From: Indiicoccus explosivorum
Lineage (GTDB): Bacteria > Bacillota > Bacilli > Bacillales_A > Planococcaceae
Length of the DNA: 64,000 nucleotides
Direction: 5' to 3'
NCBI RefSeq assembly: GCF_002167005.1
Contig: NZ_NHTN01000008.1
Span: forward strand, 1-64,000
Notes under the pieces: generated by a model
Database searches by the model: none
What the model saw: the letters and a program-made list of their open reading frames with translations, nothing else
What the model was told of the DNA's origin: nothing
Part shown: one piece after another, positions 31,936 through 42,020 of the stretch
Numbering within the stretch: position 1 is the stretch's first letter
How the letters are laid out: each line of letters opens with the position of its first letter
Position numbers and translations under genes: made by a program

Positions 31936-33967
31936 TCTGCCTGTCACAGCTCTGAAAGGAGTGGGCAAGACGGCAGCTGAGAGCCTGGCGGAGATGGACA
32001 TCAAAACGGTAGGCGATTTGATTATGACGTTTCCGTACCGGCATGAGGACTTCCAGCTGAAAGATCTTGCCGATACTCCGCATAACGAGCGGGTGACGGT
32101 GGAGGGCAGGGTCGAAAGTGAACCTGCCGTCCTTTATCTCGGACGAAAAAAATCACGGACACAGGTGAGGCTCCTCGTCGGGCGTCACCTTATTAAAGCT
32201 GTCTTTTTCAATCAGCCCTATATCAAAAATAAGCTGGCCCTCGGAGCGGTGGTGACGGTCACCGGAAAGTGGGACAGGGGACGCCAGGTGATCACGGTGA
32301 CAAGCCATACGATCGGGCCGAGGACTGAGGGCCAGGACTTCGAACCTGTATACAGCCTGAAAGGTTCTATGCAGATGCGGACGTTCCGGAAACTGATGCG
32401 GCAGGCGCTCGACTTGGCAAAGACCGAAATGGAGGATTGCCTGCCTCGCCGCTTTTTGGACGGCTATCAGCTAGAATCCATTCAGCAGGCGCTTGAATGG
32501 GTCCATTTCCCGCCTGACGGGGAAGCCCTAAAAAAAGCGCGCAGACGGTTTGTATATGAAGAACTCTTACTGTTCCAGCTGAAAATGCAAGTGCTCAAAA
32601 AACGGAACCGTGAAGCGGAAGGCGGCACGTTCGTCAATTACAATAATGAAGAACTGCGCAGGTTCATCACTAGTCTTCCATTCGAGCTGACAAATGCCCA
32701 AAAGCGGGCGGTCAATGAAATCTGCCGGGATCTCAAAGATCCGTGCCGAATGAACCGGCTGCTGCAGGGGGATGTCGGGTCAGGAAAGACAGTAGTCGCT
32801 GCCATTGCGATTTTTGCCGCAGCAACGGCCGGGATGCAGAGCGCACTGATGGCGCCGACAGAAATTTTAGCCGAACAGCATGCACAGACCATTGACGGAT
32901 GGTTTCGGCCGTTCGGACTGAATATTGCCCTGTTGACCGGTTCAGTGAAGGGGAGCAGACGCAAAGAACTTCTACGGCAGCTCGAAGCGGGGGAAATCGA
33001 TTTGCTGATCGGGACGCACGCCCTCATTCAGCCGGAAGTCAAATTCCGCGGATTGGGCCTCGTCATCACCGACGAACAGCACCGATTCGGCGTGGATCAG
33101 CGCCGCGTCCTGCGGGATAAGGGCTACAATCCGGATACGCTGTTCATGACGGCAACACCGATTCCCCGCACGCTCGCCATCTCGGCGTTCGGTGAAATGG
33201 ATATTTCCGTCATAGATGAAATGCCGGCAGGCCGTAAGGAGATCCAGACGTTCTGGACGAAAAAAGAACTGTTCGGAAAAGTCGTCCAGCGGATGGAGCA
33301 GGAACTGCGTGCCGGGAGGCAGGCATACGTCATCTGTCCGCTTATCGAAGAATCGGACAAGCTGGATTACCAGAATGCCGTGGAGCTGTACGGCCAGCTA
33401 TCTGAAATATTCAGAGGGAGATACACAGTCGGCCTGATGCACGGGCGGCTTCATCCGGACGAAAAAGAAGAAGTCATGCGGCGGTTCAGCGAAGGCGAAA
33501 TTTCCGTCCTCGTTTCGACCACTGTCGTCGAAGTCGGAGTGAACGTCCCGAATGCGACCTTCATGCTCATTTACGACGCGGAGCGGTTCGGACTCGCACA
33601 GCTGCATCAGCTCAGAGGGCGTGTCGGCCGCGGCAGTGAGCAGTCGTATTGCGTTTTGCTTGCTGACCCGAAAACAGAGGACGGCAAGGAGCGGATGAGT
33701 TCGATGACGGAGACGAATGACGGATTCGTCCTTGCTGAAAAGGACTTGAAACTGAGAGGGCCGGGCGACTTTTTCGGAAGAAAACAAAGCGGGATCCCGG
33801 AATTCCGCATGGCGGACCTGGTCCACGATTACCGCGCGCTCGAGACGGCGCGGAAGGACGCTGAGAAGCTGGTGAACAGCGATGAATTTTGGACGGAAGA
33901 AGAAACGGCCTGTCTGCGGAGCCACCTGGAAGCATCCGGTGTACTGACTGCGGAACGCCTGGACTGA
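31904..33967 (+). CDS. recG: ATP-dependent DNA helicase RecG
   Basis: Branch-migration helicase for stalled forks and recombination intermediates. It has the N-terminal wedge/OB region (HNERVTVEGRVESEP), Walker A GDVGSGKTVVAA, DEQHRFGV, ATPIPRTLA, and the TRG end region LRGPGDFFGRKQSG. The start is not marked by an ATG; TTG at 31904, nine bases after GGAGG within sdaAA, gives 687 residues and best matches the B. subtilis N terminus. Confidence 0.93.
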   Translation: MEQQLPDTAIDLPVTALKGVGKTAAESLAEMDIKTVGDLIMTFPYRHEDFQLKDLADTPHNERVTVEGRVESEPAVLYLGRKKSRTQVRLLVGRHLIKAVFFNQPYIKNKLALGAVVTVTGKWDRGRQVITVTSHTIGPRTEGQDFEPVYSLKGSMQMRTFRKLMRQALDLAKTEMEDCLPRRFLDGYQLESIQQALEWVHFPPDGEALKKARRRFVYEELLLFQLKMQVLKKRNREAEGGTFVNYNNEELRRFITSLPFELTNAQKRAVNEICRDLKDPCRMNRLLQGDVGSGKTVVAAIAIFAAATAGMQSALMAPTEILAEQHAQTIDGWFRPFGLNIALLTGSVKGSRRKELLRQLEAGEIDLLIGTHALIQPEVKFRGLGLVITDEQHRFGVDQRRVLRDKGYNPDTLFMTATPIPRTLAISAFGEMDISVIDEMPAGRKEIQTFWTKKELFGKVVQRMEQELRAGRQAYVICPLIEESDKLDYQNAVELYGQLSEIFRGRYTVGLMHGRLHPDEKEEVMRRFSEGEISVLVSTTVVEVGVNVPNATFMLIYDAERFGLAQLHQLRGRVGRGSEQSYCVLLADPKTEDGKERMSSMTETNDGFVLAEKDLKLRGPGDFFGRKQSGIPEFRMADLVHDYRALETARKDAEKLVNSDEFWTEEETACLRSHLEASGVLTAERLD

Positions 33968-34002
33968 GAATGCAGGGACTGAAACTCCTTGCATTCTTTT
34001 TT
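33968..34002 (+). terminator. Terminator after recG
   Basis: An 11-pair stem with one G-T wobble (33968-33978 with 33986-33996), 7-base loop, then TTTTTT at 33997-34002. It begins right after the recG stop. The right arm contains the -35 box of the fapR promoter. Confidence 0.88.
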
Positions 34003-34017
34003 ATGTCTTTATATACT
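33989..34017 (+). promoter_or_regulatory. Sigma-A promoter for fapR operon
   Basis: TTGCAT (33989-33994) and TATACT (34012-34017) at 17-base spacing. Predicted start of transcription is near 34024, inside the FapR operator. The -35 lies in the descending arm of the recG terminator. Confidence 0.75.
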
Positions 34018-34020
34018 CGT

Positions 34021-34039
34021 ATTAGTACCAAGTGCTAAT
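34021..34039 (+). promoter_or_regulatory. FapR operator
   Basis: ATTAGTACCAAGTGCTAAT is a 19-base near-palindrome matching the known FapR site (TTAGTACC...TACTAA type). It follows the -10 box directly, so bound FapR would block initiation; malonyl-CoA releases FapR in B. subtilis. Confidence 0.88.
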
Positions 34040-34055
34040 AGCGGTGGTGGGCAAG

Positions 34056-34652
34056 GTGAAGAAACCGAAAAAAGTGCGCCAGCAAGAGCTGAAGCAAACG
34101 ATTAAAGATAACCCTTTTATAACGGATGAAGAACTGTCGAGAGAATTCGGCGTAAGTGTGCAGACAATCCGGCTGGACCGGCTGGAATTGTCCATCCCTG
34201 AACTTCGGGAGCGGATCAAGCATGTGGCGGTCCAGACTTTCGAAGATGAAGTGAAATCGCTGCCGATCGACGAAGTGATCGGGGAAATCATCGACATCGA
34301 TCTCGATGAACGCGCGATTTCCATCTTTGATGTCTCGGAAGAACATGTTTTCCAGCGGAACCGCATCGCCCGCGGCCATCATTTATTCGCACAAGCGAAT
34401 TCCCTTGCGGTAGCAGTCATGAATGATGAGCTGGCACTTACTGTCCGTTCGGATCTCCGATTCCTCCGGCCAGTAAAGGCGGGGCAGCGTGTTGTTGCGA
34501 AAGCGGAAGTGACCGGCCGTGAACCTGCACGGCGGCGGGCTTACGTAAAAGTGGTTTCCACGGTGGAGCAAGTTCCGGTTTTTACGGGGGAGTTCGAGAT
34601 GTACCGGGAATCGGAACGAGAGGAAGGTGATGGCAGTGAAAATCGCAGTTGA
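34056..34652 (+). CDS. fapR: Fatty acid biosynthesis repressor FapR
   Basis: Represses fatty acid and phospholipid genes and responds to malonyl-CoA. The HTH lies in [27 protein letters not shown] (split here: [15 protein letters not shown] is the recognition part), and the C-terminal hot-dog domain has [18 protein letters not shown] and [16 protein letters not shown]. An upstream GTG at 34032 lies inside the operator and likely at the 5' end of the mRNA, so I place the start at GTG 34056 after GGTGGTGG (198 residues). The gene ends inside the plsX start region (17-base overlap). Confidence 0.93.
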   Translation: MKKPKKVRQQELKQTIKDNPFITDEELSREFGVSVQTIRLDRLELSIPELRERIKHVAVQTFEDEVKSLPIDEVIGEIIDIDLDERAISIFDVSEEHVFQRNRIARGHHLFAQANSLAVAVMNDELALTVRSDLRFLRPVKAGQRVVAKAEVTGREPARRRAYVKVVSTVEQVPVFTGEFEMYRESEREEGDGSENRS

Positions 34653-35628
34653 TGGAATGGGCGGCGACCATGCGCCGAAAGAAATAGTGGAGGGGGTGCA
34701 GCGCGCTTTACAGGAGTTCCCGGAACTGGAAGTCGTTTTGTTCGGCCGGGAAGAGGAGATGAAGCCATACATAGAGAATCACGAACGGCTCTCCGTCATC
34801 GATTGTGCGGAAGTCATTGAAGCGGAAGACGATCCGGTCCGGTCCGTCAGAAGGAAAAAAGACGCCTCCATGGTACGGATGGCGCAGGCGGTCAAAGATG
34901 GGGAGGCGGACGGCTGTGTCTCCGCCGGCAACACAGGAGCTTTGATGGCGGCCGGCCTTTTTGTGGTTGGCCGGATCGAAGGGGTGGACCGGCCGGCGCT
35001 TGCCCCGACGCTTCCGACCGTCGATGGCAAAGGGTTTGTCATGCTCGATCTTGGAGCTAATGCAGAAGCGCGCCCCGAACACCTTGTGCAGTACGCAGTG
35101 ATGGCCGGCATTTATGCTGAGAAAGTACGGGGGATTGCAAATCCGACCGTGGGGCTCCTGAACATCGGCACAGAGGAAAAGAAAGGCAATGAACTGACGA
35201 AAGCGGCTTATCCGCTGCTGAAAGAGGCGCCGGTGAACTTCATCGGCAATGTGGAGTCGCGCGAGCTGCTGAACGGTGCGGCCGATGTGGTCGTGACAGA
35301 CGGTTTCACAGGCAATATCGTTCTGAAGACCATCGAAGGGACTGCGATGAGTCTCTTTTCCATGATCAAAGACGTGTTCACTTCCTCTGCAAAGACGAAA
35401 CTGTCAGCCCTGCTTGTCAGAAACGAGCTGAGCGGCCTCAAGTCGATGCTGGATTACAGCGAATATGGCGGGGCGGCACTTTTCGGCCTGAACGCGCCGG
35501 TGATTAAAGCGCACGGCTCATCGGATGCCAATGCCGTGTTCAACGCGATCCGGCAGACGCGGACGATGATCGAAAGCGATGTGGCGGGCACGATCCGCCA
35601 GACAATGAAAGGAGCTGCGGACCAATGA
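34636..35628 (+). CDS. plsX: Phosphate acyltransferase PlsX
   Basis: Makes acyl-phosphate from acyl-ACP for glycerolipid synthesis, used with Pls[13 protein letters not shown] at the N terminus, [18 protein letters not shown] and [17 protein letters not shown] are the family landmarks. I chose GTG at 34636 ([10 protein letters not shown], 330 residues, GGAAGGTG six bases upstream); ATG 34630 and GTG 34627 are closer to that site. Second gene of the FapR-controlled operon; ATGA overlap with fabD. Confidence 0.94.
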   Translation: MKIAVDGMGGDHAPKEIVEGVQRALQEFPELEVVLFGREEEMKPYIENHERLSVIDCAEVIEAEDDPVRSVRRKKDASMVRMAQAVKDGEADGCVSAGNTGALMAAGLFVVGRIEGVDRPALAPTLPTVDGKGFVMLDLGANAEARPEHLVQYAVMAGIYAEKVRGIANPTVGLLNIGTEEKKGNELTKAAYPLLKEAPVNFIGNVESRELLNGAADVVVTDGFTGNIVLKTIEGTAMSLFSMIKDVFTSSAKTKLSALLVRNELSGLKSMLDYSEYGGAALFGLNAPVIKAHGSSDANAVFNAIRQTRTMIESDVAGTIRQTMKGAADQ

Positions 35629-36560
35629 CGAAAATCGCATTTATTTTTCCGGGACAAGGATCCCAGGCTGTCGGAATGGGTACGGACTTCCTCGGTGACG
35701 AAACTAGCGCCGGGTACTTCCGTGAAGCAGATGCAGCGCTCGGTTTCAGTCTGTCAGAATTAATGAAGGAAGGGCCGCAAGAAGAGCTGACGCTTACGTA
35801 CAACGCACAGCCCGCCCTCCTGACGGTCAGCGCGGTCATCGCCGAACGGCTGAAGAGAGCTGGTTTACAGCCCGACTATACGGCGGGCCACAGCCTCGGT
35901 GAATACAGTGCACTCGTAGCTTCCGGCGCGCTGTCTTTCGAAGATGCAGTGAAAGCGGTACATAAGCGGGGGCTGCTGATGAACGAAGCAGTTCCGGCAG
36001 GACAAGGCGCGATGGCAGCGGTGCTCGGGATGGAAAGCGAAGAGTTGCGGAAAGTCACGGAAGAAGTGACCGCTGATGGATACAGCGTGCAGCTCGCCAA
36101 CATCAACTCCCCTGGACAGATTGTGATTTCCGGAGCGAAAGAAGGAGTGGAGCGCGCAGGCGCCATGGCGAAAGAAAAGGGAGCGAAGCGGGTGATTCCG
36201 CTCGATGTCAGCGGTCCTTTCCATTCGGTGCTGATGACATCGGCCGCTTCGGGGCTGGAAAAAGCACTGCAGGATGCAGGACTGAAAGAAGCGCAGGTCC
36301 CTGTCATTTCGAATGTGACGGCGGACGCTGTGACGGATCCCGAAGAAATACGTGAATTGCTGGTGGAACAGCTTTATTCGCCGGTCCTCTGGGAACAGTC
36401 CGTCCGGGAAATGATCGACTTGGGTGTAACGGTATTCGTGGAAGCGGGTCCGGGGAAAGTGCTGAGCGGCTTAGTGAAGAAAATCGACCGTTCAGTGAAA
36501 GTTCTCCCCGTTTATGATGAAGAAACGCTTGAAAGCGCTGTAAAGGAGCTGAAACAATGA
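35625..36560 (+). CDS. fabD: Malonyl-CoA:ACP transacylase
   Basis: Loads malonate onto acyl carrier protein. FPGQGSQ at the N terminus (oxyanion glutamine), catalytic Ser90 in GHSLGEYSA, and the active histidine in GPFHSVLM near residue 199. 311 residues. Coupled by ATGA to plsX before it and fabG after it. Confidence 0.97.
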   Translation: MTKIAFIFPGQGSQAVGMGTDFLGDETSAGYFREADAALGFSLSELMKEGPQEELTLTYNAQPALLTVSAVIAERLKRAGLQPDYTAGHSLGEYSALVASGALSFEDAVKAVHKRGLLMNEAVPAGQGAMAAVLGMESEELRKVTEEVTADGYSVQLANINSPGQIVISGAKEGVERAGAMAKEKGAKRVIPLDVSGPFHSVLMTSAASGLEKALQDAGLKEAQVPVISNVTADAVTDPEEIRELLVEQLYSPVLWEQSVREMIDLGVTVFVEAGPGKVLSGLVKKIDRSVKVLPVYDEETLESAVKELKQ

Positions 36561-37300
36561 GATTGGCAGGGAAGACAGCTGTTGTCACCGGCGCATCAAG
36601 AGGCATCGGTGCAGCCATCGCCCGCACGCTTGCCGCGGAAGGCGCGAAAGTCGTCGTCAATTACAGCGGAAGCCGGGACAAAGCGGAAGCGGTAGCAGAA
36701 GAAATCCGGGAAAATGGAGGCGAAGCACTGGTCTGCCAGGCGGATGTTGCGGATGCGGATTCTGTGAAGGCTATGTTCGACCAGACGCTGGAAACGTTCG
36801 GCGCATTGGACATCCTCGTCAATAACGCCGGTATTACACGCGACAACCTCCTCATGCGGATGAAGGACGGGGAGTGGGATGATGTCATCAATACAAACCT
36901 GAAAGGAGTCTTCATTACGACAAAGGCGGCAGCCAGACCCATGATGAAGCAGCGTCAGGGGCGCATCATCAACATCGCCTCCATCGTCGGTGTCACCGGG
37001 AATCCCGGGCAGGCGAACTATGTGGCCGCAAAAGCCGGCGTGATCGGCCTGACGAAGACAGCCGCCAAAGAATTGGCTTCACGGGGCGTCACAGTGAATG
37101 CAGTCGCTCCGGGCTTCATCACGACCGATATGACTGGAAAACTGGATGAATCCGTCCGGGAATCGATGCTCGGCCAGATTCCGCTCAGCCGTTTCGGGGC
37201 TCCGGAAGACGTGGCGAAAGCGGTCCTGTTCCTGGCATCCGACGACGCTTCCTATATGACCGGACAGACGCTCCACGTCGACGGCGGCATGGTGATGTAG
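36557..37300 (+). CDS. fabG: 3-oxoacyl-ACP reductase
   Basis: NADPH-dependent SDR enzyme of 247 residues. [12 protein letters not shown] (cofactor site near 11-22), [14 protein letters not shown], and the Ser-Tyr-Lys set in NIASIVGV and ANYVAAKAG. The ending [14 protein letters not shown] is typical. Overlaps fabD by ATGA. Its place in the fap cluster makes it the main fatty-acid FabG. Confidence 0.97.
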   Translation: MRLAGKTAVVTGASRGIGAAIARTLAAEGAKVVVNYSGSRDKAEAVAEEIRENGGEALVCQADVADADSVKAMFDQTLETFGALDILVNNAGITRDNLLMRMKDGEWDDVINTNLKGVFITTKAAARPMMKQRQGRIINIASIVGVTGNPGQANYVAAKAGVIGLTKTAAKELASRGVTVNAVAPGFITTDMTGKLDESVRESMLGQIPLSRFGAPEDVAKAVLFLASDDASYMTGQTLHVDGGMVM

Positions 37301-37339
37301 TTCAGGAACTGATATACTTCTTGAGGGGAGGTGACGATA

Positions 37340-37573
37340 ATGGCAGAAGTAATGGAACGCGTGACTAAAGTGATCGTGGACCGTCTTGGGGTCGATGAGA
37401 GCGAAGTGAAACCGGAAGCCTCTTTCCGGGACGATCTTGGAGCGGATTCACTGGATGTAGTTGAACTCGTTATGGAATTCGAAGATGAATTCGACATGGA
37501 AATTTCCGATGAAGATGCAGAAAACATCAAGACCGTCGGAGATGCAGTGAACTATATTGAAAGCAAAAAATAG
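37340..37573 (+). CDS. acpP: Acyl carrier protein
   Basis: Acidic 77-residue carrier with the phosphopantetheine site at Ser37 in [15 protein letters not shown] at 37340 follows GGGGAGGTGA; an upstream in-frame start at 37331 would sit on this site. End of the FapR-operon gene series; a hairpin follows. Confidence 0.97.
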   Translation: MAEVMERVTKVIVDRLGVDESEVKPEASFRDDLGADSLDVVELVMEFEDEFDMEISDEDAENIKTVGDAVNYIESKK

Positions 37574-37582
37574 ACGCCAGTA

Positions 37583-37628
37583 AAATGACGTACCGCCTGT
37601 CTTTGTACGAATGGGCGTGCGTCATTTC
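37583..37628 (+). terminator. Hairpin after acpP, possible terminator
   Basis: AAATGACG (37583-37590) pairs with CGTCATTT (37620-37627), extended by a few more pairs inside. The following bases TCCTGTTTTG are only moderately T-rich, so readthrough into rnc is possible. An alternative inner pairing CGTAC/GTACG (37589-37593 with 37605-37609) also exists. Confidence 0.45.
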
Positions 37629-37633
37629 CTGTT

Positions 37634-37662
37634 TTGCACTGCCGGAAAAAAACAGGTAAAAT
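37634..37662 (+). promoter_or_regulatory. Sigma-A promoter for rnc-smc-ftsY
   Basis: TTGCAC (37634-37639) and TAAAAT (37657-37662) at 17-base spacing, 35 bases before the rnc ATG and directly after the acpP hairpin. Confidence 0.65.
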
Positions 37663-37697
37663 TAATGGCAGAACCAGCTAAGGAAGGCAGATTGCTT

Positions 37698-38450
37698 ATG
37701 TCCATGAAACGGAAAAAAGAACAGAAACCCGGAGTGCTTCCGGAAAGTGTGCGTGCATCATTCAGCGATCTCCAGCGGGAGCTCGGGATCCATTTTGAAA
37801 ACCCCACACTGCTTTACCAGGCGTTTACCCATTCATCGTATGTGAATGAGCATCGGAAACGGAATTACACGGATAATGAACGGCTTGAATTTCTGGGTGA
37901 CGCTGTCCTGGAATTGTCCGTCTCCCACTACCTGTTTAAAAGTTATCCGGAAATGAGTGAAGGGGAACTGACGAAGCTGAGAGCTGCTGTCGTCTGTGAA
38001 CCGTCACTTGTCCTATTCGCGAATGAGCTGTCGTTCGGCCGTTATGTGCTTCTTGGAAAGGGAGAGGAACTGACTGGCGGCAGGGCGCGTCCGGCATTGC
38101 TCGCGGATGCGTTTGAATCATTCGTAGGAGCCTTGTACTTGGATCAGGGCTTTGATTCCGTCGTCCGCTTTCTTGAACGCGTCCTGTTCCCGAAAGTGGA
38201 AATCGGTGCTTTTTCGCATGTGATGGACTACAAAAGCCAGCTTCAGGAATTGATCCAGCAGAAAAACCAAGGGACGCTGTCGTATGAAATCGCGGAAGAG
38301 AAGGGGCCAGCCCATAACCGTACGTTCATCACCCAAGTATCATTGGATGGGGAAGTTCTCGGCACGGGGGAAGGCCGATCGAAGAAGGAAGCGGAACAGC
38401 AGGCGGCGATGGTGGCCATACGTAAATTGCAGGGGAATCCGGAGGACTGA
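37698..38450 (+). CDS. rnc: Ribonuclease III
   Basis: Cleaves double-stranded RNA, including rRNA precursors. The nuclease signature [15 protein letters not shown] carries the metal ligands; the C-terminal dsRNA-binding domain starts near [16 protein letters not shown] and ends [17 protein letters not shown] use ATG 37698 (250 residues, AAGGAAGG upstream); longer frames extend into the promoter. smc starts two bases after the stop. Confidence 0.95.
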   Translation: MSMKRKKEQKPGVLPESVRASFSDLQRELGIHFENPTLLYQAFTHSSYVNEHRKRNYTDNERLEFLGDAVLELSVSHYLFKSYPEMSEGELTKLRAAVVCEPSLVLFANELSFGRYVLLGKGEELTGGRARPALLADAFESFVGALYLDQGFDSVVRFLERVLFPKVEIGAFSHVMDYKSQLQELIQQKNQGTLSYEIAEEKGPAHNRTFITQVSLDGEVLGTGEGRSKKEAEQQAAMVAIRKLQGNPED

Positions 38451-38452
38451 AG

Positions 38453-41400
38453 ATGTATTTGAAAAGACTTGAAGTGATCGGTTTTAAATCGTTCGCTGAC
38501 CGCATCGGCATTGATTTCGTTCCCGGAGTGACGGCTGTCGTCGGTCCGAACGGCAGCGGAAAAAGCAATGTGACCGACGCGATCCGATGGGTGCTCGGCG
38601 AGCAATCCGCCAAGTCGCTCCGCGGCTCCAAGATGGAGGATGTCATTTTTGCAGGCAGCGATTCCAGAAAACCGGTGAACTTTGCGGAGGTGACGCTCGT
38701 CCTCGATAACACGGACGGGCGTCTTCCGCTTGATTACAGCGAAATCAGTGTGACCCGGCGGGTTTTCAGGAGCGGGGACAGTGCATACTTATTGAATAAA
38801 CAAGTATGCCGGCTGAAGGATATAACAGATCTCCTTATGGGCTCCGGTCTGGGGAAGGAAGCGTTTTCAGTCATCTCGCAAGGCCGGGTTGATGAAATCC
38901 TGAACAGCAAGCCAGAAGACCGGCGTTCGATTTTCGAAGAAGCCGCCGGTGTGCTGAAATACAAGCAGCGGAAGCGCCAGGCGGAAGTCCGGCTGATGGA
39001 GACTGAAGACAACCTGAGCCGTGTGTCGGATATCCTTCACGAACTGGACGGCCGCATCGAACCGCTCAGAATCCAGGCAGTGAAAGCGAAAGATTACCTG
39101 GCGATGACCGAAGAACTCAGAGATGCCGATATTGCGCTGATGGCATTTGATTACCGGAAGCTCGATCAGGAACTGGCGGGATTGCGGTCAGAAGCGCAGG
39201 AAGCCACCGGCCGACAGAAGTCGATTGGCCAGCAGGCGGAAAAGCAAGAGTCAGCGTTGAGCGGTATCAGGAAAACCATCCGCGGATTGGATGAAGAAAC
39301 TGAAGAAGCACAGCGGCTCCTTGTGGAAGCTGCTGCGGAAAGCGAAAAATGGGAAGGCCGCAAACTCCTTCTCACTGAAAAAAAGCAGAATGCGGAGCGG
39401 CAGATCTTGCAGCTGAAGGAACAGCTGGAGAACGGTGAACGGGCAGTAGCGGAACAGGAACAGCTGCTCGCACAGGCAGAAGAACAGGAAGGGAAGCTTA
39501 GGAAAGATCAGAAAGCGGCAGCCGACCGGGTGAAGGCGCTTGAGGACAAGCTGTCACTGAGCCCTGAAGATCTCGAGAAGGAAGTCGAGTCCCGGAAATC
39601 GCTTTATATCGATCTGATGAATGAACAGGCGGCCGTCAGAAATGAGTTGAAAAACATCGAGCTGCAATCAAAGCAGCTTGAAGCATCAACTGACAGGAGC
39701 CGCCAGCAGCGGCGGCAGCTGGAAGAGGAGCTGGCTGTCCTTCGCGCGGAGAGGGAGAAAGCAGCGGCTGTATATGAAGCCGCCCGTCTGGAACTTGAGG
39801 AAAAGCGGAAAGCGTACAAAACGGCAGAAAATAAGCTGCAGAAAGTCAGTGTAGAAGCTGAACAGCAGCAGAGGCGCCTGGCGGAAACGGAACAAAATGA
39901 CCGGCAGCTCACTGCACGCCTTGAAACGCTCCGCGACCTTGAACATGATTTCTCCGGCTTCTTCCAAGGTGTCCGGGAAGTGCTCATTGCCCGGAGAAAG
40001 AACGAAGTGGAAGGCATCATAGGAGCGGTGGCGGAGATGATCCAGTCGGATCCCGCCTATGCCAAAGCGATTGAAACGGCGCTGGGCGCAGCCAGCCAGC
40101 ATATCATCGCCAAAACAGAGGCGGATGCCAGGGAAGCGATCGACTACCTCCGAAAAAAGCGGGCAGGACGGGCAACATTTTTGCCGCTTTCCGTCATGAA
40201 ACCGCGCCGGATACCGGAAACGGTCCTTTGGGCCGCCGAGCATCACCCTTCGTTCATTCAGCCGGCGCATCAGCTCGTCACGTTCGATCCGGTGTACCGG
40301 AATGTCATCGAGAACGTTCTCGGCAACACCATCGTCGCACGGGATCTGAAAGGCGCCGGTGAAATCGCGAAACTCCTTTCGAACCGGTACAGGGTCGTCA
40401 CACTGGAAGGGGACGTCATCAATCCGGGCGGCTCGATGACCGGCGGCGCCAGTAAGTCGCAATCATCCGTTTTCTCCCGTAAAGCAGAGCTCGAGGAGCT
40501 GACTGCGAGGCAGATAAAACTGAAAGAAGAACTGACTGCCATCAGACGCTCTGCGGAAGAACAAAAACGGAATATGGAATCAGCGCGGGCTGAAACAGAA
40601 AAACTTCGCCGCGAAGGGGAACTGCTGCGGGATGAGGAAGCGGAACTGGGAGCGGCGCTAAGGGAACAGGAAGCGCTGCTCCGGACCGCGGAAAACCGAT
40701 TCGCGCTTTTCCAGGCGGAACAGGATAACCGAGCGGCGGATAAAGGAGAAATCGGCGGACGTGAATCGGCGGCACGGAGCCAGCTTGATGAACTCGGTTC
40801 CCGGCTTGAAGAACTATCGGCCGACATCGAGCGGCTGACAGCGTTAAAGCAGCAGAATGAAGCTGCCAGGGGCGAAGTACTGAGCCGGCTGTCCGATGAA
40901 AAATCGCGGCTCGCTGTCTTACAGGAACGGGTGAGCCAATCGGCGGCTGCAAAAAGGGAAGCTGCCCGGCAGCTCGACAAGAGCAGAGGCTTTATTCAGA
41001 AAGCAAGAGAAGAAATGGGCTGGCTCCAGGAAGGCGGAAATGCGCCGGATTATTCGGAGGCCGATATCCTGCATGAAATCAGCAGGTGGACCGCTGCAAA
41101 AGAAGCGGCGCAGGAGCGTGCGGCTCACGCGAAAGAAAAGCGGCAGCTGCAGGAGGCTGAACAGGAACGGCTGACAGAGTCGCTGAAAGAGCTGCAGCGA
41201 ACTGCAGGGGAATGCGCGGAATCGATCCATGATCTGGAAGTGAGAGCGGCCCGCACCGAAACCCAAATGTTTTCACTCACCGGGCAGCTTGCCGAAAACT
41301 ACAGATTGGATCCTTCGGATGCCGCCTGCTATGAATTGCCCGGACCGGAACCGGACGTGCGCAGACAAGTCCGGCTTCTGAAACAGTCGATAGAAGAGCT

Positions 41401-42001
41401 CGGGACCGTGAATATCGAATCGATCGCCGAGTTTGAACAGGTTGCCGAACGGCACGAATTCCTGAAGACCCAGCGTGATGACCTGAATGAAGCGAAAGCG
41501 ACACTCCGTACGGTCATCGGGGAAATGGACGAGGAAATGACTGTCCGTTTCGACGATACCTTCCATGCGATCCGGACGCAGTTCAGAAGTGTTTTCAGGG
41601 AGCTTTTTGGCGGCGGCTCCGCCGATCTCGTTCTTACAGAACCTGACCGCCTTCTGGAGACCGGGGTTGAAATCGTTGCTCAGCCGCCAGGCAAAAAACT
41701 GCAGAATTTAAGTCTCCTGTCCGGCGGTGAGCGGGCATTGACTGCTATTGCCCTCCTGTTTGCTTCCCTGAATATCCGGCCGGTTCCTTTCTGTATCCTG
41801 GATGAAGTGGAGGCGGCATTGGATGAGGCGAATGTCGTCAGATACAGCGAGTATTTAAAGAAATTCAGCGAGCAGACCCAATTCATTGTCATCACCCACC
41901 GAAAAGGCACAATGGAAGGGGCGGATGTGCTCTATGGCATCACCATGCAGGAATCAGGGGTATCCAAACTGGTATCCGTCAAAGTGGAAGAACGGGTATA
42001 A
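38453..42001 (+). CDS. smc: Chromosome segregation protein SMC
   Basis: ATPase that, with ScpA and ScpB, condenses and separates chromosomes. The 1182-residue protein has Walker A VGPNGSGKSN near residue 32, a first long coiled coil (about 165-500), the hinge (about 505-660, with FFQGVREVL and LEGDVINPGGSMTGG), a second coiled coil, and the C-terminal head with LSGGERALTAIALL and LDEVEAALDEANV. ATG follows GGAGGA. ftsY is downstream as in B. subtilis. Confidence 0.97.
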   Translation: MYLKRLEVIGFKSFADRIGIDFVPGVTAVVGPNGSGKSNVTDAIRWVLGEQSAKSLRGSKMEDVIFAGSDSRKPVNFAEVTLVLDNTDGRLPLDYSEISVTRRVFRSGDSAYLLNKQVCRLKDITDLLMGSGLGKEAFSVISQGRVDEILNSKPEDRRSIFEEAAGVLKYKQRKRQAEVRLMETEDNLSRVSDILHELDGRIEPLRIQAVKAKDYLAMTEELRDADIALMAFDYRKLDQELAGLRSEAQEATGRQKSIGQQAEKQESALSGIRKTIRGLDEETEEAQRLLVEAAAESEKWEGRKLLLTEKKQNAERQILQLKEQLENGERAVAEQEQLLAQAEEQEGKLRKDQKAAADRVKALEDKLSLSPEDLEKEVESRKSLYIDLMNEQAAVRNELKNIELQSKQLEASTDRSRQQRRQLEEELAVLRAEREKAAAVYEAARLELEEKRKAYKTAENKLQKVSVEAEQQQRRLAETEQNDRQLTARLETLRDLEHDFSGFFQGVREVLIARRKNEVEGIIGAVAEMIQSDPAYAKAIETALGAASQHIIAKTEADAREAIDYLRKKRAGRATFLPLSVMKPRRIPETVLWAAEHHPSFIQPAHQLVTFDPVYRNVIENVLGNTIVARDLKGAGEIAKLLSNRYRVVTLEGDVINPGGSMTGGASKSQSSVFSRKAELEELTARQIKLKEELTAIRRSAEEQKRNMESARAETEKLRREGELLRDEEAELGAALREQEALLRTAENRFALFQAEQDNRAADKGEIGGRESAARSQLDELGSRLEELSADIERLTALKQQNEAARGEVLSRLSDEKSRLAVLQERVSQSAAAKREAARQLDKSRGFIQKAREEMGWLQEGGNAPDYSEADILHEISRWTAAKEAAQERAAHAKEKRQLQEAEQERLTESLKELQRTAGECAESIHDLEVRAARTETQMFSLTGQLAENYRLDPSDAACYELPGPEPDVRRQVRLLKQSIEELGTVNIESIAEFEQVAERHEFLKTQRDDLNEAKATLRTVIGEMDEEMTVRFDDTFHAIRTQFRSVFRELFGGGSADLVLTEPDRLLETGVEIVAQPPGKKLQNLSLLSGGERALTAIALLFASLNIRPVPFCILDEVEAALDEANVVRYSEYLKKFSEQTQFIVITHRKGTMEGADVLYGITMQESGVSKLVSVKVEERV

Positions 42002-42020
42002 CTGAAGGAGGAATCGGAAG

